Source: Paludibacteraceae bacterium (GTDB lineage: Bacteria; Bacteroidota; Bacteroidia; Bacteroidales; Paludibacteraceae). Taken from it: a stretch of DNA of 64,000 nucleotides. Below are positions 1 to 8,779 of the stretch, piece by piece. The stretch is from assembly GCA_017503075.1 (NCBI GenBank), contig JAFVTU010000009.1, forward strand, positions 162,959-226,958, written 5' to 3'. Position 1 is the stretch's first letter. The number at the start of each line of letters is the position of its first letter. A model generated the notes under the pieces. The model did not search any database. It was not told where the DNA came from and worked only from the letters and a program-made list of their open reading frames with translations. A program made the position numbers and the translations under genes.

Positions 1-1
1 A

Positions 2-1072
2 GTTTGGCGTGATGAAATGGCATACAATGAACCATACGCTAGGTATTATTTTCGTCACCCGACATATAGTTTTTATCCTGTTGTTGGTGTGTCTTGGGAG
101 CAAGCTTCCGCATATTGCCAATGGCGTACGGATCGTGTAAACGAGCAAATTCTTGTGAAGAATGGTTATATTAAACCTATAAACTATCAAGATCTTCCTA
201 ATTTAGATTATGAGCAAATTAGGGACAATTTCATATTTAATACGGAAAAATACTTAAATCTCCCTACCTATGATCCAGAAAAAGGGTCAAAGTCGCGTCT
301 AGATCCTTATGATCAACCTCGTAAGTTGAATGATGCTGATGGTGTACTGCTTATTGGTTATCGTCTTCCATCAGAGGCTGAATGGGAATATGCTGCTTTT
401 GCTCCTATTGCAGGTGAGGATGGTATGCCTAAAGAAGGAAAAATTTATCCATGGTCTGGCTTTCAACCTCGTGATGTGAGTCCACAAAATAGAACTAAGT
501 TACTTGCTAACTTTACTCGCGGTAAAGGTGATTTGGCAGGTGTAGCTAAAGGTAACAATACGGATGGTTATGTGTTGACAGCGCCAGTAGATGCATATGC
601 GCCGAACGATTTTGGTCTATATAACATGGCTGGTAATGTCAATGAATGGGTACTTGACGTTTATCGTGAAACAACTTATGAGGAAATGACTGAGTATAAC
701 CCATTCCGTGGAAATATATATTCTCGTCTTGACTTGGATGAAAATGGTTTGCCTCAAGTTGATGATTATGGTCGTTTGAAAATTACCTATGATCCAGAAG
801 TGGATGATAAGCGTGATTTCCGTGATGGTGATGCATTTTCTTCGTTTGAGGTGGATTATCCTTTAACTGACAATAAAAAAGTTGACGAATTGAAAGACCC
901 ATCGGATATCTTGGTACCCCTTGTTAATAATGAAACACGCGTGTACAAGGGTGGTTCGTGGAACGATCGTATCTATTGGTTGAATCCAACGACTCGTCGT
1001 TATATGCAACAAAACCAATCTTCTAGCACAGTTGGTTTCCGTTGCGCAATGAGCATTTTGGGGCAAGATTAA
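2..1072 (+). CDS. gldJ: Gliding-motility lipoprotein GldJ, 3' part (formylglycine-generating-enzyme/SUMF1 fold)
   Basis: The reading frame is open to the left edge, so the signal peptide and N-terminus lie outside the window; the ATG at 17 is internal. Visible hallmarks are VWRDEMAYNEP, then YPVVGVSWEQA and WRTDRVNE, GYRLPSEAEWEYA, NMAGNVNEW and a C-terminal KGGSW...GFRC block. This is the order seen in SUMF1-domain proteins, and the WRTDRVNE signature fits GldJ better than GldK. GldJ is an outer-membrane-associated lipoprotein needed for gliding and type IX secretion in Bacteroidota; the fold resembles the sulfatase-activating enzyme but is thought to be structural here. gcvH follows after 20 bp. 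The assignment to GldJ rather than another SUMF1 lipoprotein is by motif memory. Confidence 0.8.
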   Translation, partial: VWRDEMAYNEPYARYYFRHPTYSFYPVVGVSWEQASAYCQWRTDRVNEQILVKNGYIKPINYQDLPNLDYEQIRDNFIFNTEKYLNLPTYDPEKGSKSRLDPYDQPRKLNDADGVLLIGYRLPSEAEWEYAAFAPIAGEDGMPKEGKIYPWSGFQPRDVSPQNRTKLLANFTRGKGDLAGVAKGNNTDGYVLTAPVDAYAPNDFGLYNMAGNVNEWVLDVYRETTYEEMTEYNPFRGNIYSRLDLDENGLPQVDDYGRLKITYDPEVDDKRDFRDGDAFSSFEVDYPLTDNKKVDELKDPSDILVPLVNNETRVYKGGSWNDRIYWLNPTTRRYMQQNQSSSTVGFRCAMSILGQD

Positions 1073-1092
1073 TTAAATTATTATAAATAGCA

Positions 1093-1470
1093 ATGAATAT
1101 TCCATCTAATCTGTACTACACGAAGGAACACGAGTGGATCCGTGTAGAAGGTAATGAGGCATTTGTCGGTATTACCGACTATGCTCAGTCTGAGCTTGGT
1201 GAGATTGTTTTCGTGGATATTAATACCGAAGGCGAAACATTAGCTCAAGGTGAAGTGTTTGGCTCTGTAGAAGCCGTAAAGACTGTTAGTGATCTGAACA
1301 TGCCTGTTGAGGGTGAAGTTCTAGAGATTAATGATACGATTAACGATCAGCCAGAATTGGTCAATAATGATCCTTACGGAGAAGGATGGATGATCAAAAT
1401 CTCGGTGGTAAATCCTGATGATTTGAATAATCTTTTAGATGCTGCAGGATATCAAGCATTGATTGGTTAA
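1093..1470 (+). CDS. gcvH: Glycine cleavage system H protein
   Basis: 125 aa, the normal length for GcvH. It carries the lipoyl group that shuttles the aminomethyl intermediate between P, T and L proteins of the glycine cleavage system in the cytoplasm. The N-terminal YYTKEHEWI and VGITDYAQSELGEIV segments are typical, and the lipoylated lysine is K63 in FGSVEAVKTVSD. The C-terminal half (NDPYGEGWMIKI) is also intact. It lies 20 bp after the gldJ-like gene and is closed by a strong hairpin terminator, so the two may be co-transcribed. The other gcv genes are not in this window. Confidence 0.96.
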   Translation: MNIPSNLYYTKEHEWIRVEGNEAFVGITDYAQSELGEIVFVDINTEGETLAQGEVFGSVEAVKTVSDLNMPVEGEVLEINDTINDQPELVNNDPYGEGWMIKISVVNPDDLNNLLDAAGYQALIG

Positions 1471-1491
1471 CACGATTTGCAATATTCCATC

Positions 1492-1523
1492 AAAAACGGC
1501 TACTCAATTGGGTAGCCGTTTTT
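1492..1523 (+). terminator. Rho-independent terminator after gcvH
   Basis: A 12-bp stem, AAAAACGGCTAC pairing with GTAGCCGTTTTT, around an 8-nt loop. Because the stem has an A-run and a T-run it can also stop the converging DUF4270 operon. Confidence 0.88.
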
Positions 1524-1565
1524 ATTGTATGTGTCAATATGCGATTGTGTTTAGAAAAGTAGTGC

Positions 1566-3026
1566 TTAGCGAGTTCTATTAAAACTACAATATACCATTT
1601 CAATGTCCATTGGATTGGTGGAATTATTGGCAGAACGAATACGCGTTGCAGATATGGTTTGCATCTGCTTGATGGAAGTAATAATGTTAGTAGATGAATT
1701 AGCTATTACGGAAACTGGTACTAACGCAAATCTTAATTCACTTACATTTTTCTTGTTGCGTAGTTGTTGAGTTAACATGGTGGATAAATTATATGTATAA
1801 CTATACAATACATTATCCAAACTATCAACACTAGTGGTCAATGTCGCTACAACAGCGCATGTATCTGATGGTAACTGGTTTGTAATAAAGAACGAATCCA
1901 GTTGATTCTCCTTTATCAGCATCATATGTGGCGCAGGTGTATCCCAAGCATCTCTTGGACGGTCAGTACCTATTTCCGAATACAACACATCTATTGTTAG
2001 GTCAGCTTTGTTGACATATACGCTATATAGGGTAGAATCATTTCCTATTTGTTCTTCTATACGATCTAGAATTGAATCCATTCTTACCGTTAGTCTAGTG
2101 TATATGTTGGCAGGAGATACTATGTAATTTGTATCTTCTACTTGAGCGTATTGCTGCAAAATATTCTCTCGATCTGGATAGGTATAGCGATTCACTTGTC
2201 TTACTTCTTCATTCGCATAAAATGACTTTGTGTCATAGATAATTGAATCTGTTGTGCTCGGACGCAACATAGTAAAATGATAAAACACGGTCATAACCAT
2301 GTCTTTTACATACAACACATTACTACCTCCAAAATCGGTGCATATATATAATCCCTTAAACTGCTTGTTAAATGCCTCTTGGGTTGAAAAATCCTTGATG
2401 GCAAAAAAACGCTTTGCGAAATCATCCGACAATTTAATACGAATAGTTGGAGTATATTGCTCTGTCTCTGTAGAATATGAAGAGTCCATGGGTGCATTGG
2501 GAATCACAATCGAACTATAGGTGGTCGCGCATGTAGATTCGTCTAAACTACAGTAATCTGATAATTGCAAATTGCTAGGATAGCGCTCGTTTTCTAACAA
2601 ACCTTGGCGGTCTATTTCATATACATTAATGCCAATCGGACTGCTACCGTCTCCGTACCATGTATTATAATATAGATTCAAGCAGACGGAATCTACCACA
2701 GGATTTAATTCTATGGTATCACCAGGGGCTACTGCGATTTTACTGGGGTATTGAAATCCTTCAGGACACGCTAGTTGAGTCAAGATATCTGCCTTGATAG
2801 CACCAAAATGGGTCTCGCATTCTCCTAGAAGAAACGAATCTGGAGTCAAGGAAATGGCTGCGCACGAGTCCAATGCTGAGGTTACACCAAAAGTGTCTGC
2901 CTTCACTTGTATCCTATCTTCTTCAGACAAAATAGATTCGCCCGTGCTGTTCCTATCTCCAGTGCAGTTACTCAGGCAAAACAAACCAACTAATACTACT
3001 ATCCCAAATACCCAATTATTCCTCAT
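1566..3026 (-). CDS. DUF4270 family lipoprotein
   Basis: 486 aa. The start (MRNNWVFGIVVLVGLFCLSNC) is a lipoprotein signal peptide with a lipobox ending at C21. The segment PDSFLLGECETHFGAIKADILTQ followed by DSVCLNLYYNTWYGDGS is the family pattern of DUF4270, an uncharacterised Bacteroidota surface or periplasmic lipoprotein. It overlaps the stop of the upstream glycosyltransferase by 11 bp, so the pair is translated from one mRNA. The same pairing next to a divergent panC is a familiar arrangement in this phylum, which supports the call. Function unknown. Confidence 0.82.
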   Translation of the reverse strand: MRNNWVFGIVVLVGLFCLSNCTGDRNSTGESILSEEDRIQVKADTFGVTSALDSCAAISLTPDSFLLGECETHFGAIKADILTQLACPEGFQYPSKIAVAPGDTIELNPVVDSVCLNLYYNTWYGDGSSPIGINVYEIDRQGLLENERYPSNLQLSDYCSLDESTCATTYSSIVIPNAPMDSSYSTETEQYTPTIRIKLSDDFAKRFFAIKDFSTQEAFNKQFKGLYICTDFGGSNVLYVKDMVMTVFYHFTMLRPSTTDSIIYDTKSFYANEEVRQVNRYTYPDRENILQQYAQVEDTNYIVSPANIYTRLTVRMDSILDRIEEQIGNDSTLYSVYVNKADLTIDVLYSEIGTDRPRDAWDTPAPHMMLIKENQLDSFFITNQLPSDTCAVVATLTTSVDSLDNVLYSYTYNLSTMLTQQLRNKKNVSELRFALVPVSVIANSSTNIITSIKQMQTISATRIRSANNSTNPMDIEMVYCSFNRTR

Positions 3027-3840
3027 CCTTGTCCAATAAACCGTTATAGAAATTTAAGTATGCTTCTTTGTTCTCACCTGCGTATGCCATAATGGGTTTT
3101 CCGCTGTTTTGGGCGTAGTTCAGAAGGCGTTGATTCACATGCTCTGAAGCCAAAACTATCGCATCAGAATAATCAATCGCTAATCGCATAAGGTCCTCAT
3201 AACCCACTGGCAAACCAGCTACACCGCGAATATCACTATTTAAAATACCACCGCCCAGAATTTTATTGCTAAATTTTGCACTAAATGGAGTGGTGTACTC
3301 ATCATTGTCCAATGAAAGAATTAGCTTTGTCTTTTCAAAGAAAGGTGTATCTGCATACATCTTCTTGAGGAATAGTGGCGTCAGTGCGGACATCCATCCT
3401 GAACAATGAACTAAGGTTGGGGTCCAACGAAGTTTTTTGACAGTTTCCAATACGCCACGAGCAAAGAAAATACAACGCTCATCGTTGTCCTTGTACTCCT
3501 CACCATTGGCATCCACCAAACCCTTGCGACGGAAGAAATAATCATCATTATCTATGAAGTAAATCTGAATTCGAGCAGATTGGATACTAGCTACCTTGAT
3601 AAGCAACGGATGGTCTGTTTCAGAAATAATTAGGTTGATTCCTGATAGGCGAATTACTTCGTGCAATTGATTCCTGCGCTCATTGATATCACCGAACTTG
3701 GGCATAAATGTGCGAGTCTCATAGCCACTAGATTGAAACCACTCAGGCAACTTCCTATTCAGCATACGAATAGGAGTCTCTTGATCTAAAAATGGATAGA
3801 TCTGCTGTGAGACAAATAATATTCGATTGGGCTCTTTCAT
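3016..3840 (-). CDS. Glycogen/starch synthase-like glycosyltransferase (GT5 N-terminal domain only)
   Basis: 274 aa beginning at MKEPNRILFVSQQIYPF; the open frame extends 39 codons further upstream but runs through the promoter, so the ATG at 3840 is chosen. It resembles the N-terminal Rossmann domain of glycogen synthase: an early FVSQQIYPF, DNDDYFFRRKG, FFARGVLETVKKLRW and a late SDAIVLASEHV. Full GlgA is about 480 aa, so the nucleotide-sugar-binding C-terminal domain is absent; short forms of this size are common in Bacteroidota and may not be active synthases. It shares a divergent promoter region with panC and an operon with the DUF4270 gene. Confidence 0.72.
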   Translation of the reverse strand: MKEPNRILFVSQQIYPFLDQETPIRMLNRKLPEWFQSSGYETRTFMPKFGDINERRNQLHEVIRLSGINLIISETDHPLLIKVASIQSARIQIYFIDNDDYFFRRKGLVDANGEEYKDNDERCIFFARGVLETVKKLRWTPTLVHCSGWMSALTPLFLKKMYADTPFFEKTKLILSLDNDEYTTPFSAKFSNKILGGGILNSDIRGVAGLPVGYEDLMRLAIDYSDAIVLASEHVNQRLLNYAQNSGKPIMAYAGENKEAYLNFYNGLLDKDEE

Positions 3841-3875
3841 TGGATATATTTTTATTAAGGTACAATTTCCCGCTA

Positions 3876-3883
3876 CAAAGGTA
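3876..3883 (-). promoter_or_regulatory. Bacteroidota -7 box for the glycosyltransferase/DUF4270 operon
   Basis: TACCTTTG on the minus strand, 36 bp before the start codon at 3840. The -33 element is poor (no clean TTTG 20 bp upstream). Confidence 0.6.
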
Positions 3884-3922
3884 CAAAAAAAAAATGATAT
3901 TACATAATTTTTACGCAAAAAA

Positions 3923-3954
3923 TTTTCTTTTTTCCTAGATTTGTTGTACCTTTG
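3923..3954 (+). promoter_or_regulatory. Promoter of panC
   Basis: TTTT (3923-3926), a 20-bp spacer, and TACCTTTG (3947-3954), matching the -33/-7 pattern of the Bacteroidota primary sigma factor. It is divergent from the promoter at 3876. Confidence 0.65.
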
Positions 3955-3996
3955 CAAACTTTTTTACAAGATTATATTTAATTTCTTTTAACATAT

Positions 3997-4851
3997 ATGC
4001 AAGTTTTAACTACACAAAAGGAAATCGTTCGTCAGATAGAAGCGTGCATACGCCAAAACAAAACAATAGGTCTGGTTCCTACTATGGGAGCGCTTCATCA
4101 AGGGCATGCTGCTTTGGTGCGGCGAGCTGTTGCTGAGAATGATGTCTGCGTAGTCAGCGTTTTTGTCAATCCTACGCAGTTTAACAATCCAGAGGATTTG
4201 CTCAAATATCCCCGAACGCTTGATAAGGATGTTGCGCTCCTTAGCGAATTAGGCGTTCACTTTGTTTTCGCACCTACTGCAGAAGAGGTGTACTCTGCCG
4301 AAGAGATTAAAACTGCATTTTCGTTCGATTTCAACGGACTTGATCAAGTTATGGAGGGGAAAATGCGTCCCGGACATTTCAACGGAGTCGTGCAAATCGT
4401 GAGTAAATTATTCGAGTTAGTGCATCCTACTCGTGCTTATTTTGGCGAGAAGGATTTCCAGCAATTGGCAATTATCCATCATATGGTGGAGCGTTCATCG
4501 CTCAAAGATAGTTTTGGATATCTCCAAATCATGGATTGCCCTATTGTTCGCGAGGAGAGTGGATTGGCGCTCAGTAGTCGCAACCAACGCTTATCCGAAG
4601 AGGAGAAGAAAACGGCTGTAAACATTTCACAAACACTTTTTTCTTCGTTGGAATGGGCAAAAACCGCTTCAGTTGCTCAAGTGCAACAACGTGTCATTGA
4701 CACCATCAATGCTATTGACGGATTAGAAGTGGAATATTACGAGATTGTGGATAAAACCACCCTTCAACCTACCAGTACCTTTGATAATGCTATTGGTTGT
4801 ATCACCGTCTATTGCGGTCCAGTACGCCTGATTGACAATATTCAATACTGA
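3997..4851 (+). CDS. panC: Pantothenate synthetase
   Basis: 284 aa, the usual length. PanC condenses pantoate and beta-alanine with ATP to make pantothenate for CoA synthesis in the cytoplasm. The HIGH-like motif is in VPTMGALHQGH (H34 and H37), followed by VFVNPTQFNNPEDL, MEGKMRPGHFNGV, FGEKDFQQ and the KMSKS-like region LALSSRNQRL. panD and panB are not adjacent. pdxB starts only 17 bp downstream, inside a tandem 11-bp repeat, so the two cofactor genes probably share a transcript. Confidence 0.96.
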   Translation: MQVLTTQKEIVRQIEACIRQNKTIGLVPTMGALHQGHAALVRRAVAENDVCVVSVFVNPTQFNNPEDLLKYPRTLDKDVALLSELGVHFVFAPTAEEVYSAEEIKTAFSFDFNGLDQVMEGKMRPGHFNGVVQIVSKLFELVHPTRAYFGEKDFQQLAIIHHMVERSSLKDSFGYLQIMDCPIVREESGLALSSRNQRLSEEEKKTAVNISQTLFSSLEWAKTASVAQVQQRVIDTINAIDGLEVEYYEIVDKTTLQPTSTFDNAIGCITVYCGPVRLIDNIQY

Positions 4852-4873
4852 TAGTTAGTGATTAGTTAGTGAT
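4852..4873. repeat. Two perfect 11-bp tandem units between panC and pdxB
   Basis: TAGTTAGTGAT occurs twice, back to back, starting directly after the panC stop codon. The GTG start of pdxB (4869) lies inside the second unit, so the duplication sets the distance between the two genes. Confidence 0.85.
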
Positions 4874-5831
4874 TCAGCAAGTTATAATAGACAAAGGCAT
4901 ACCTTTTTTGGAGGGAGTATTGCCCCCTGAGATAAACGCCATTTATCTTTCTCCCGAAGAGATTACTGCCGAAACTGTGCGCGAGGCAGATGCACTCTTC
5001 GTTCGCACGCGTACGCGAATAAATGAGGAGTTACTCCGTGGGAGCAAAGTACGCTTTGTCGCTACTGCCACCATTGGTTTTGATCATATTGACCAAGACT
5101 ATTGCCGCAAGGCAGGCATACATTGGGTGTCGTGTCCTGGCTGCAATGCACAAGCGGTTTGCGACTATGTTGAAGAAGCCATTTCTACGATTAAAGCGAA
5201 CAAAACAGACCTTACAATAGGCATAGTTGGTTATGGTCATGTTGGCAAACTCGTAGCACAAATGGCAAATCGTAATGGCTATCGCGTGCTACTATCCGAC
5301 CCGCCACTGGGTATAGGCATGTCCTTGGAGAAGTTGGCTCCACAATGCGATGTGCTTACCTTCCATACGCCACTTACCCACGATGGCGAATATCCTACCT
5401 ACCATCTTTGTAATGCTGATATCTTACGCCTCTGCAAACCAGATGCCCTCATTATCAATGCCGCTCGCGGAGGTGTCATCGACGAACAAGCCCTCCTCTC
5501 AACACTCAACACTCAACATTCAACATTAAACATTAAAGCTGCCATTGACTGTTGGGAAGATGAACCAAATATCAACACCGCCTTATTGGAAAAGGTCAAT
5601 CTGGCATCTTTTCACATCGCAGGATACTCTATAGAAGGCAAAATGCGCGCCAGTGAGATGTGTTTACGGGCTTTTTGCGAATTTTTCTCGCTCCCGATTT
5701 TGTCAATCAACAAAAAAGTAGTACCTTTGCAGGGTGATTCGGCACCGGGGTGGCTCTGCCGTATCTCTGACCAACTCAAAGCCCAACCCAATCAATTTGA
5801 ACAGCTGCGGAAATCATACCCGCTACGTTGA
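4869..5831 (+). CDS. pdxB: 4-phosphoerythronate dehydrogenase (vitamin B6 synthesis)
   Basis: 320 aa. PdxB oxidises 4-phosphoerythronate in the DXP-dependent pyridoxal phosphate pathway. The Rossmann glycine motif is GYGHVGK (121-127), preceded by the family segment ATATIGFDHID; the catalytic Arg lies in NAARGGVIDEQ, the Glu in DEPN and the His in SFHIAGYS. Start is GTG; no better ATG exists upstream. The protein is shorter at the C-terminus than the roughly 380-aa enterobacterial enzyme, as usual in Bacteroidota. Residues 211-222 (SLNTQHSTLN-type) are encoded by five 7-bp tandem units and replace the usual short loop after DEQALL, an in-frame repeat insertion. Confidence 0.9.
   Translation: MIQQVIIDKGIPFLEGVLPPEINAIYLSPEEITAETVREADALFVRTRTRINEELLRGSKVRFVATATIGFDHIDQDYCRKAGIHWVSCPGCNAQAVCDYVEEAISTIKANKTDLTIGIVGYGHVGKLVAQMANRNGYRVLLSDPPLGIGMSLEKLAPQCDVLTFHTPLTHDGEYPTYHLCNADILRLCKPDALIINAARGGVIDEQALLSTLNTQHSTLNIKAAIDCWEDEPNINTALLEKVNLASFHIAGYSIEGKMRASEMCLRAFCEFFSLPILSINKKVVPLQGDSAPGWLCRISDQLKAQPNQFEQLRKSYPLR
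5500..5534. repeat. Five 7-bp tandem units inside pdxB
   Basis: CAACACT, CAACACT, CAACATT, CAACATT, AAACATT in exact 7-bp register. They are translated as part of a surface loop of PdxB. Confidence 0.9.
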
Positions 5832-5879
5832 ACAAATTTGAACAACATTGAACCATTTTGAACAATATTGAACTAAAAT
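5830..5879. repeat. Five 10-bp tandem units between pdxB and proS
   Basis: Units begin GAAC and end in T: GAACAAATTT, GAACAACATT, GAACCATTTT, GAACAATATT, GAACTAAAAT. The first begins within the pdxB TGA stop codon, and the array fills the whole gap to proS. No separate promoter is visible, so proS is probably read through from panC-pdxB. Confidence 0.88.
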
Positions 5880-5891
5880 AACAACACTATA

Positions 5892-7370
5892 ATGGCAAAC
5901 TTTCAAAAACTCACCCCTCGAGCTACAGATTACTCGAAGTGGTACAACGAACTAGTAGTAAAAGCAGACTTAGCTGAGCAATCGGCTGTGCGCGGATGTA
6001 TGGTAATCAAACCTTATGGCTATGCCATATGGGAAACGATTCAAGCAGAGCTTGACCGTCGTTTCAAGGAGAAAGGCGTAAAAAATGCGTATTTCCCACT
6101 CCTTATCCCTAAGTCATTCCTTAGTCGCGAAGCAGAGCACGTAGAAGGTTTTGCCAAAGAGTGCGCCGTGGTTACCCACCACCGCCTTATGAATGACCCT
6201 GAGGGCAAAGGTGTTGTAGTTGACCCTAAGGCGCGCCTCGAAGAGGAGCTAATCATCCGTCCTACTTCTGAGACAATCATCTGGTCCACCTACAAGAATT
6301 GGATATCTTCCTACCGCGACCTACCTATCCTCTGCAACCAATGGTGCAACGTCATGCGTTGGGAGATGCGTACCCGCCTCTTCTTGCGTACTGCCGAGTT
6401 CCTTTGGCAAGAGGGTCATACTGCCCACGCTACCAAAGAGGAAGCAGAAAACTACGCAGCCACTATGCTGGATGTATATGCTGACTTCGCAGAGAAAGTG
6501 ATGGCTATCCCTGTTGTGAAGGGTGTCAAATCGCCAAACGAGCGTTTTGCTGGTGCGCTCAATACCTATTCCATCGAGGCAATGATGCAAGATGGTAAGG
6601 CATTGCAAGCAGGTACTAGCCACTTCTTGGGTCAAAATTTCGCCAAGTCATTTGACGTACAATTCCTCACCAATGAGAATAAATACGAGTATGTTTGGGC
6701 TACTTCTTGGGGTGTTTCTACCCGTCTTATGGGTGCACTCATCATGACCCACTCTGACGACAACGGTTTGGTTCTTCCTCCAAATCTCGCACCAATTCAA
6801 GTGGTTATCGTGCCTATCTTTAAGAAACAAGACCAACTCGATGCCCTTATGGAGAAACTCAATCCGCTTGCTGACCAACTCAAGCAACTCGGCATCCGCG
6901 TACAAGTAGATGCCAGCGACAAGGCTACTCCTGGCTTCAAGTTTGCTGAATACGAACTCAAGGGTGTGCCTTTGCGCCTTGCTATGGGTGGTCGTGACCT
7001 CGAGAACGGCACTATCGAACTCGCACGCCGCGACACCATGACCAAGGAGACTGTTTCGTTCGATAACATCGTAGAAACTATCCAAAACCTGCTTAAGGAG
7101 ATTCAAGATAATATCTACCAAAAGGCATTGGATTTCCGTCTTGCCAACACCCGCGAAGTGAATACTTGGGAAGAGTTCAAAGAGGAAATCAAGAAACCTG
7201 GCTTCTTGCTCTGCCACTGGGATGGTACTCCTGAAACCGAGGAGAAGATCAAAGCCGAGACCAAGGCTACTATCCGTTGTATTCCTTTCGAGGGCGACAA
7301 GACACCGGGTAAGTGTATTTATACTGGCAAACCTAGTGCACAGCGCGTGATATTTGCGATAGCATATTAA
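5892..7370 (+). CDS. proS: Prolyl-tRNA synthetase, archaeal/eukaryotic type
   Basis: 492 aa. It charges tRNA-Pro. The length and the absence of the long editing insertion identify the type-3 (archaeal/eukaryotic-like) enzyme common in Bacteroidota. Class II motifs are visible: the motif 2 region in [32 protein letters not shown], with the preceding RPTSETIIW; the anticodon-binding domain is around residues 290-400 (QVVIVPIFK) and the C-terminal domain ends with the conserved IFAIAY-type tail. The GT2 gene follows after 2 bp. Confidence 0.96.
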   Translation: MANFQKLTPRATDYSKWYNELVVKADLAEQSAVRGCMVIKPYGYAIWETIQAELDRRFKEKGVKNAYFPLLIPKSFLSREAEHVEGFAKECAVVTHHRLMNDPEGKGVVVDPKARLEEELIIRPTSETIIWSTYKNWISSYRDLPILCNQWCNVMRWEMRTRLFLRTAEFLWQEGHTAHATKEEAENYAATMLDVYADFAEKVMAIPVVKGVKSPNERFAGALNTYSIEAMMQDGKALQAGTSHFLGQNFAKSFDVQFLTNENKYEYVWATSWGVSTRLMGALIMTHSDDNGLVLPPNLAPIQVVIVPIFKKQDQLDALMEKLNPLADQLKQLGIRVQVDASDKATPGFKFAEYELKGVPLRLAMGGRDLENGTIELARRDTMTKETVSFDNIVETIQNLLKEIQDNIYQKALDFRLANTREVNTWEEFKEEIKKPGFLLCHWDGTPETEEKIKAETKATIRCIPFEGDKTPGKCIYTGKPSAQRVIFAIAY

Positions 7371-7372
7371 TT

Positions 7373-8176
7373 ATGCTCAATGTATCTATCGTTTTATATC
7401 GCCCTGACTGGCAACAAGTAACTGATCTTGCGACGGTTATCTTGCTCTCCAACCATGTCAGACGCATATATCTGATAGACAACTCGCCCGCTCCTACATC
7501 CCCTGAATCACTTGATTCACGCATAACGTATCGCCATAATCCATACAACATGGGTTATGGCGCTGCGCATAATATAGCTATTCGTGAGAGTATCTATGAT
7601 AATGTCCCATTTCATTTGGTCATCAATCCAGATATTATCCTCACGCCAGATGCACTTGATACGATGCTTCAGTTCATCGCTCAGCATCCTGAAGTGGGCT
7701 CTTTGATGCCTAAGGTCACATATCCCGACGGACGCTTGCAATACCTATGCAAGCTACTTCCCACGCCTATTGATGTCTTTGGCAGACGCTTTCTACCTAG
7801 CAAATGGATGCACCGTCGCAATAGCAGATACGAGATGCATGCTTCTGGCTACGACCGCCTCATGAATATCCCATACCTCAGCGGGTGCTTTATGCTACTT
7901 TGCACACAAGCGGTACAACAGGCGCGACTCTTCGATGAGCGTTTCTTCATGTACCCCGAAGATATGGATCTTACTCGCCGTATTCATCGCGATTACCTCA
8001 CCGTCTATTTCCCACATGCCACCATTATCCATAACCACGCACAAGCCTCCTACAAATCGCTGAAAATGTTATGGATACATGTGGTCAATATGTGCCGATA
8101 TTTCAATAAGTGGGGATGGTTCTGCGACCAAGAGCGCAAACTCTTCAACCAAACCGCCATCCGCGAATACCTCTAA
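7373..8176 (+). CDS. Family 2 glycosyltransferase
   Basis: 267 aa, rhamnosyltransferase-like GT2. The N-terminus (LNVSIVLYRP), the IDNSPAP and NMGYGAAHNIAI segments and the metal-binding acidic motif in FHLVINPDIIL are those of GT-A-fold transferases; MYPEDMDLTRRI supplies the catalytic-base region. It probably transfers a sugar in cell-surface polysaccharide synthesis, but the acceptor cannot be deduced. It starts 2 bp after proS and is closed by the converging rpsT terminator. Confidence 0.85.
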   Translation: MLNVSIVLYRPDWQQVTDLATVILLSNHVRRIYLIDNSPAPTSPESLDSRITYRHNPYNMGYGAAHNIAIRESIYDNVPFHLVINPDIILTPDALDTMLQFIAQHPEVGSLMPKVTYPDGRLQYLCKLLPTPIDVFGRRFLPSKWMHRRNSRYEMHASGYDRLMNIPYLSGCFMLLCTQAVQQARLFDERFFMYPEDMDLTRRIHRDYLTVYFPHATIIHNHAQASYKSLKMLWIHVVNMCRYFNKWGWFCDQERKLFNQTAIREYL

Positions 8177-8206
8177 TATATTTTTTTTCCGAACACGAGC
8201 ACAAAA

Positions 8207-8231
8207 GGGGCTACCTTTATCAGGCAGCCCC
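8207..8231 (-). terminator. Terminator of rpsT (possibly bidirectional)
   Basis: GGGGCTGCC / GGTAGCCCC stem with one mismatch and a 7-nt loop, followed by TTTT on the minus strand, in the gap between converging GT2 and rpsT genes. Confidence 0.8.
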
Positions 8232-8257
8232 ACTATATTGTGGTTTTCTGAATACGC

Positions 8258-8509
8258 TTAGAGAGCGTTAGTGTGCAAAGCCAAACTTGACTTCAAGTTT
8301 GCAGCTTTGTTGCGGTGGATGATGTTGCGTTTTGCCAACTTATCCAACATTGAACTTACTTTTGGCAACAATGCTTCTGCAGCAGCCTTGTCAGTTGTAG
8401 CACGCAATACGCGAACTGCGTTGCGAGTAGTCTTTGCATAGTAATGGTTGTGTGCCTTACGAGTAGCCGTTTGGCGAATGCGCTTCAAAGATGATTTATG
8501 ATTTGCCAT
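8258..8509 (-). CDS. rpsT: 30S ribosomal protein S20
   Basis: 83 aa, full length and rich in Lys and Arg. The N-terminal [13 protein letters not shown] and the later [14 protein letters not shown] are diagnostic of S20, a primary 16S rRNA-binding protein. It lies downstream of tRNA-Glu on the same strand (46 bp gap), so both are probably transcribed from the promoter at 8657-8688. Confidence 0.97.
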   Translation of the reverse strand: MANHKSSLKRIRQTATRKAHNHYYAKTTRNAVRVLRATTDKAAAEALLPKVSSMLDKLAKRNIIHRNKAANLKSSLALHTNAL

Positions 8510-8555
8510 CTCTTAAATGTAATGTAATTTATTGTTATACTTTATCGTTATTTGT

Positions 8556-8626
8556 AGTGCCACGGGGAATCGAACCCCGCTTTAGAGAATGAAAATCTCT
8601 TGTCCTAACCGATAGACGATGGCACC
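8556..8626 (-). tRNA. tRNA-Glu (anticodon TTC)
   Basis: Read on the minus strand it folds into a complete cloverleaf. The acceptor is GGTGCCA with TGGCACT, the anticodon loop has ATTTTCA (TTC), and the T arm is GCGGGG TTCGATT CCCCGT. The CCA end is not encoded. Confidence 0.95.
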
Positions 8627-8656
8627 AGTTTCTCCACTATGGGCGAAAATCGGCTG

Positions 8657-8688
8657 CAAAGGTACTACAAAAAATGCAAATACGCAAA
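8657..8688 (-). promoter_or_regulatory. Promoter of tRNA-Glu and rpsT
   Basis: On the minus strand TTTG (8685-8688), a 20-bp spacer and TACCTTTG (8657-8664): a consensus Bacteroidota promoter about 30 bp before the tRNA. Confidence 0.85.
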
Positions 8689-8724
8689 TATTTTTAGAAA
8701 AAAATGTATTTTTGTGTTAAAAAA

Positions 8725-8755
8725 TTGCATATTTCCGCAGAAAATAGTACCTTTG
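8725..8755 (+). promoter_or_regulatory. Promoter of the 8780 outer-membrane gene
   Basis: TTG (8725-8727), 20-bp spacer, TACCTTTG (8748-8755), 24 bp before the ATG. Confidence 0.8.
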
Positions 8756-8779
8756 TAGCCCCAAAACATCTGTTAAACA

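Noticed and set aside
3841-3957. N-terminal extension of the glycosyltransferase
   Set aside because: The extra 39 codons run across the -7 box at 3876 and an A-rich promoter region and do not resemble the family N-terminus.
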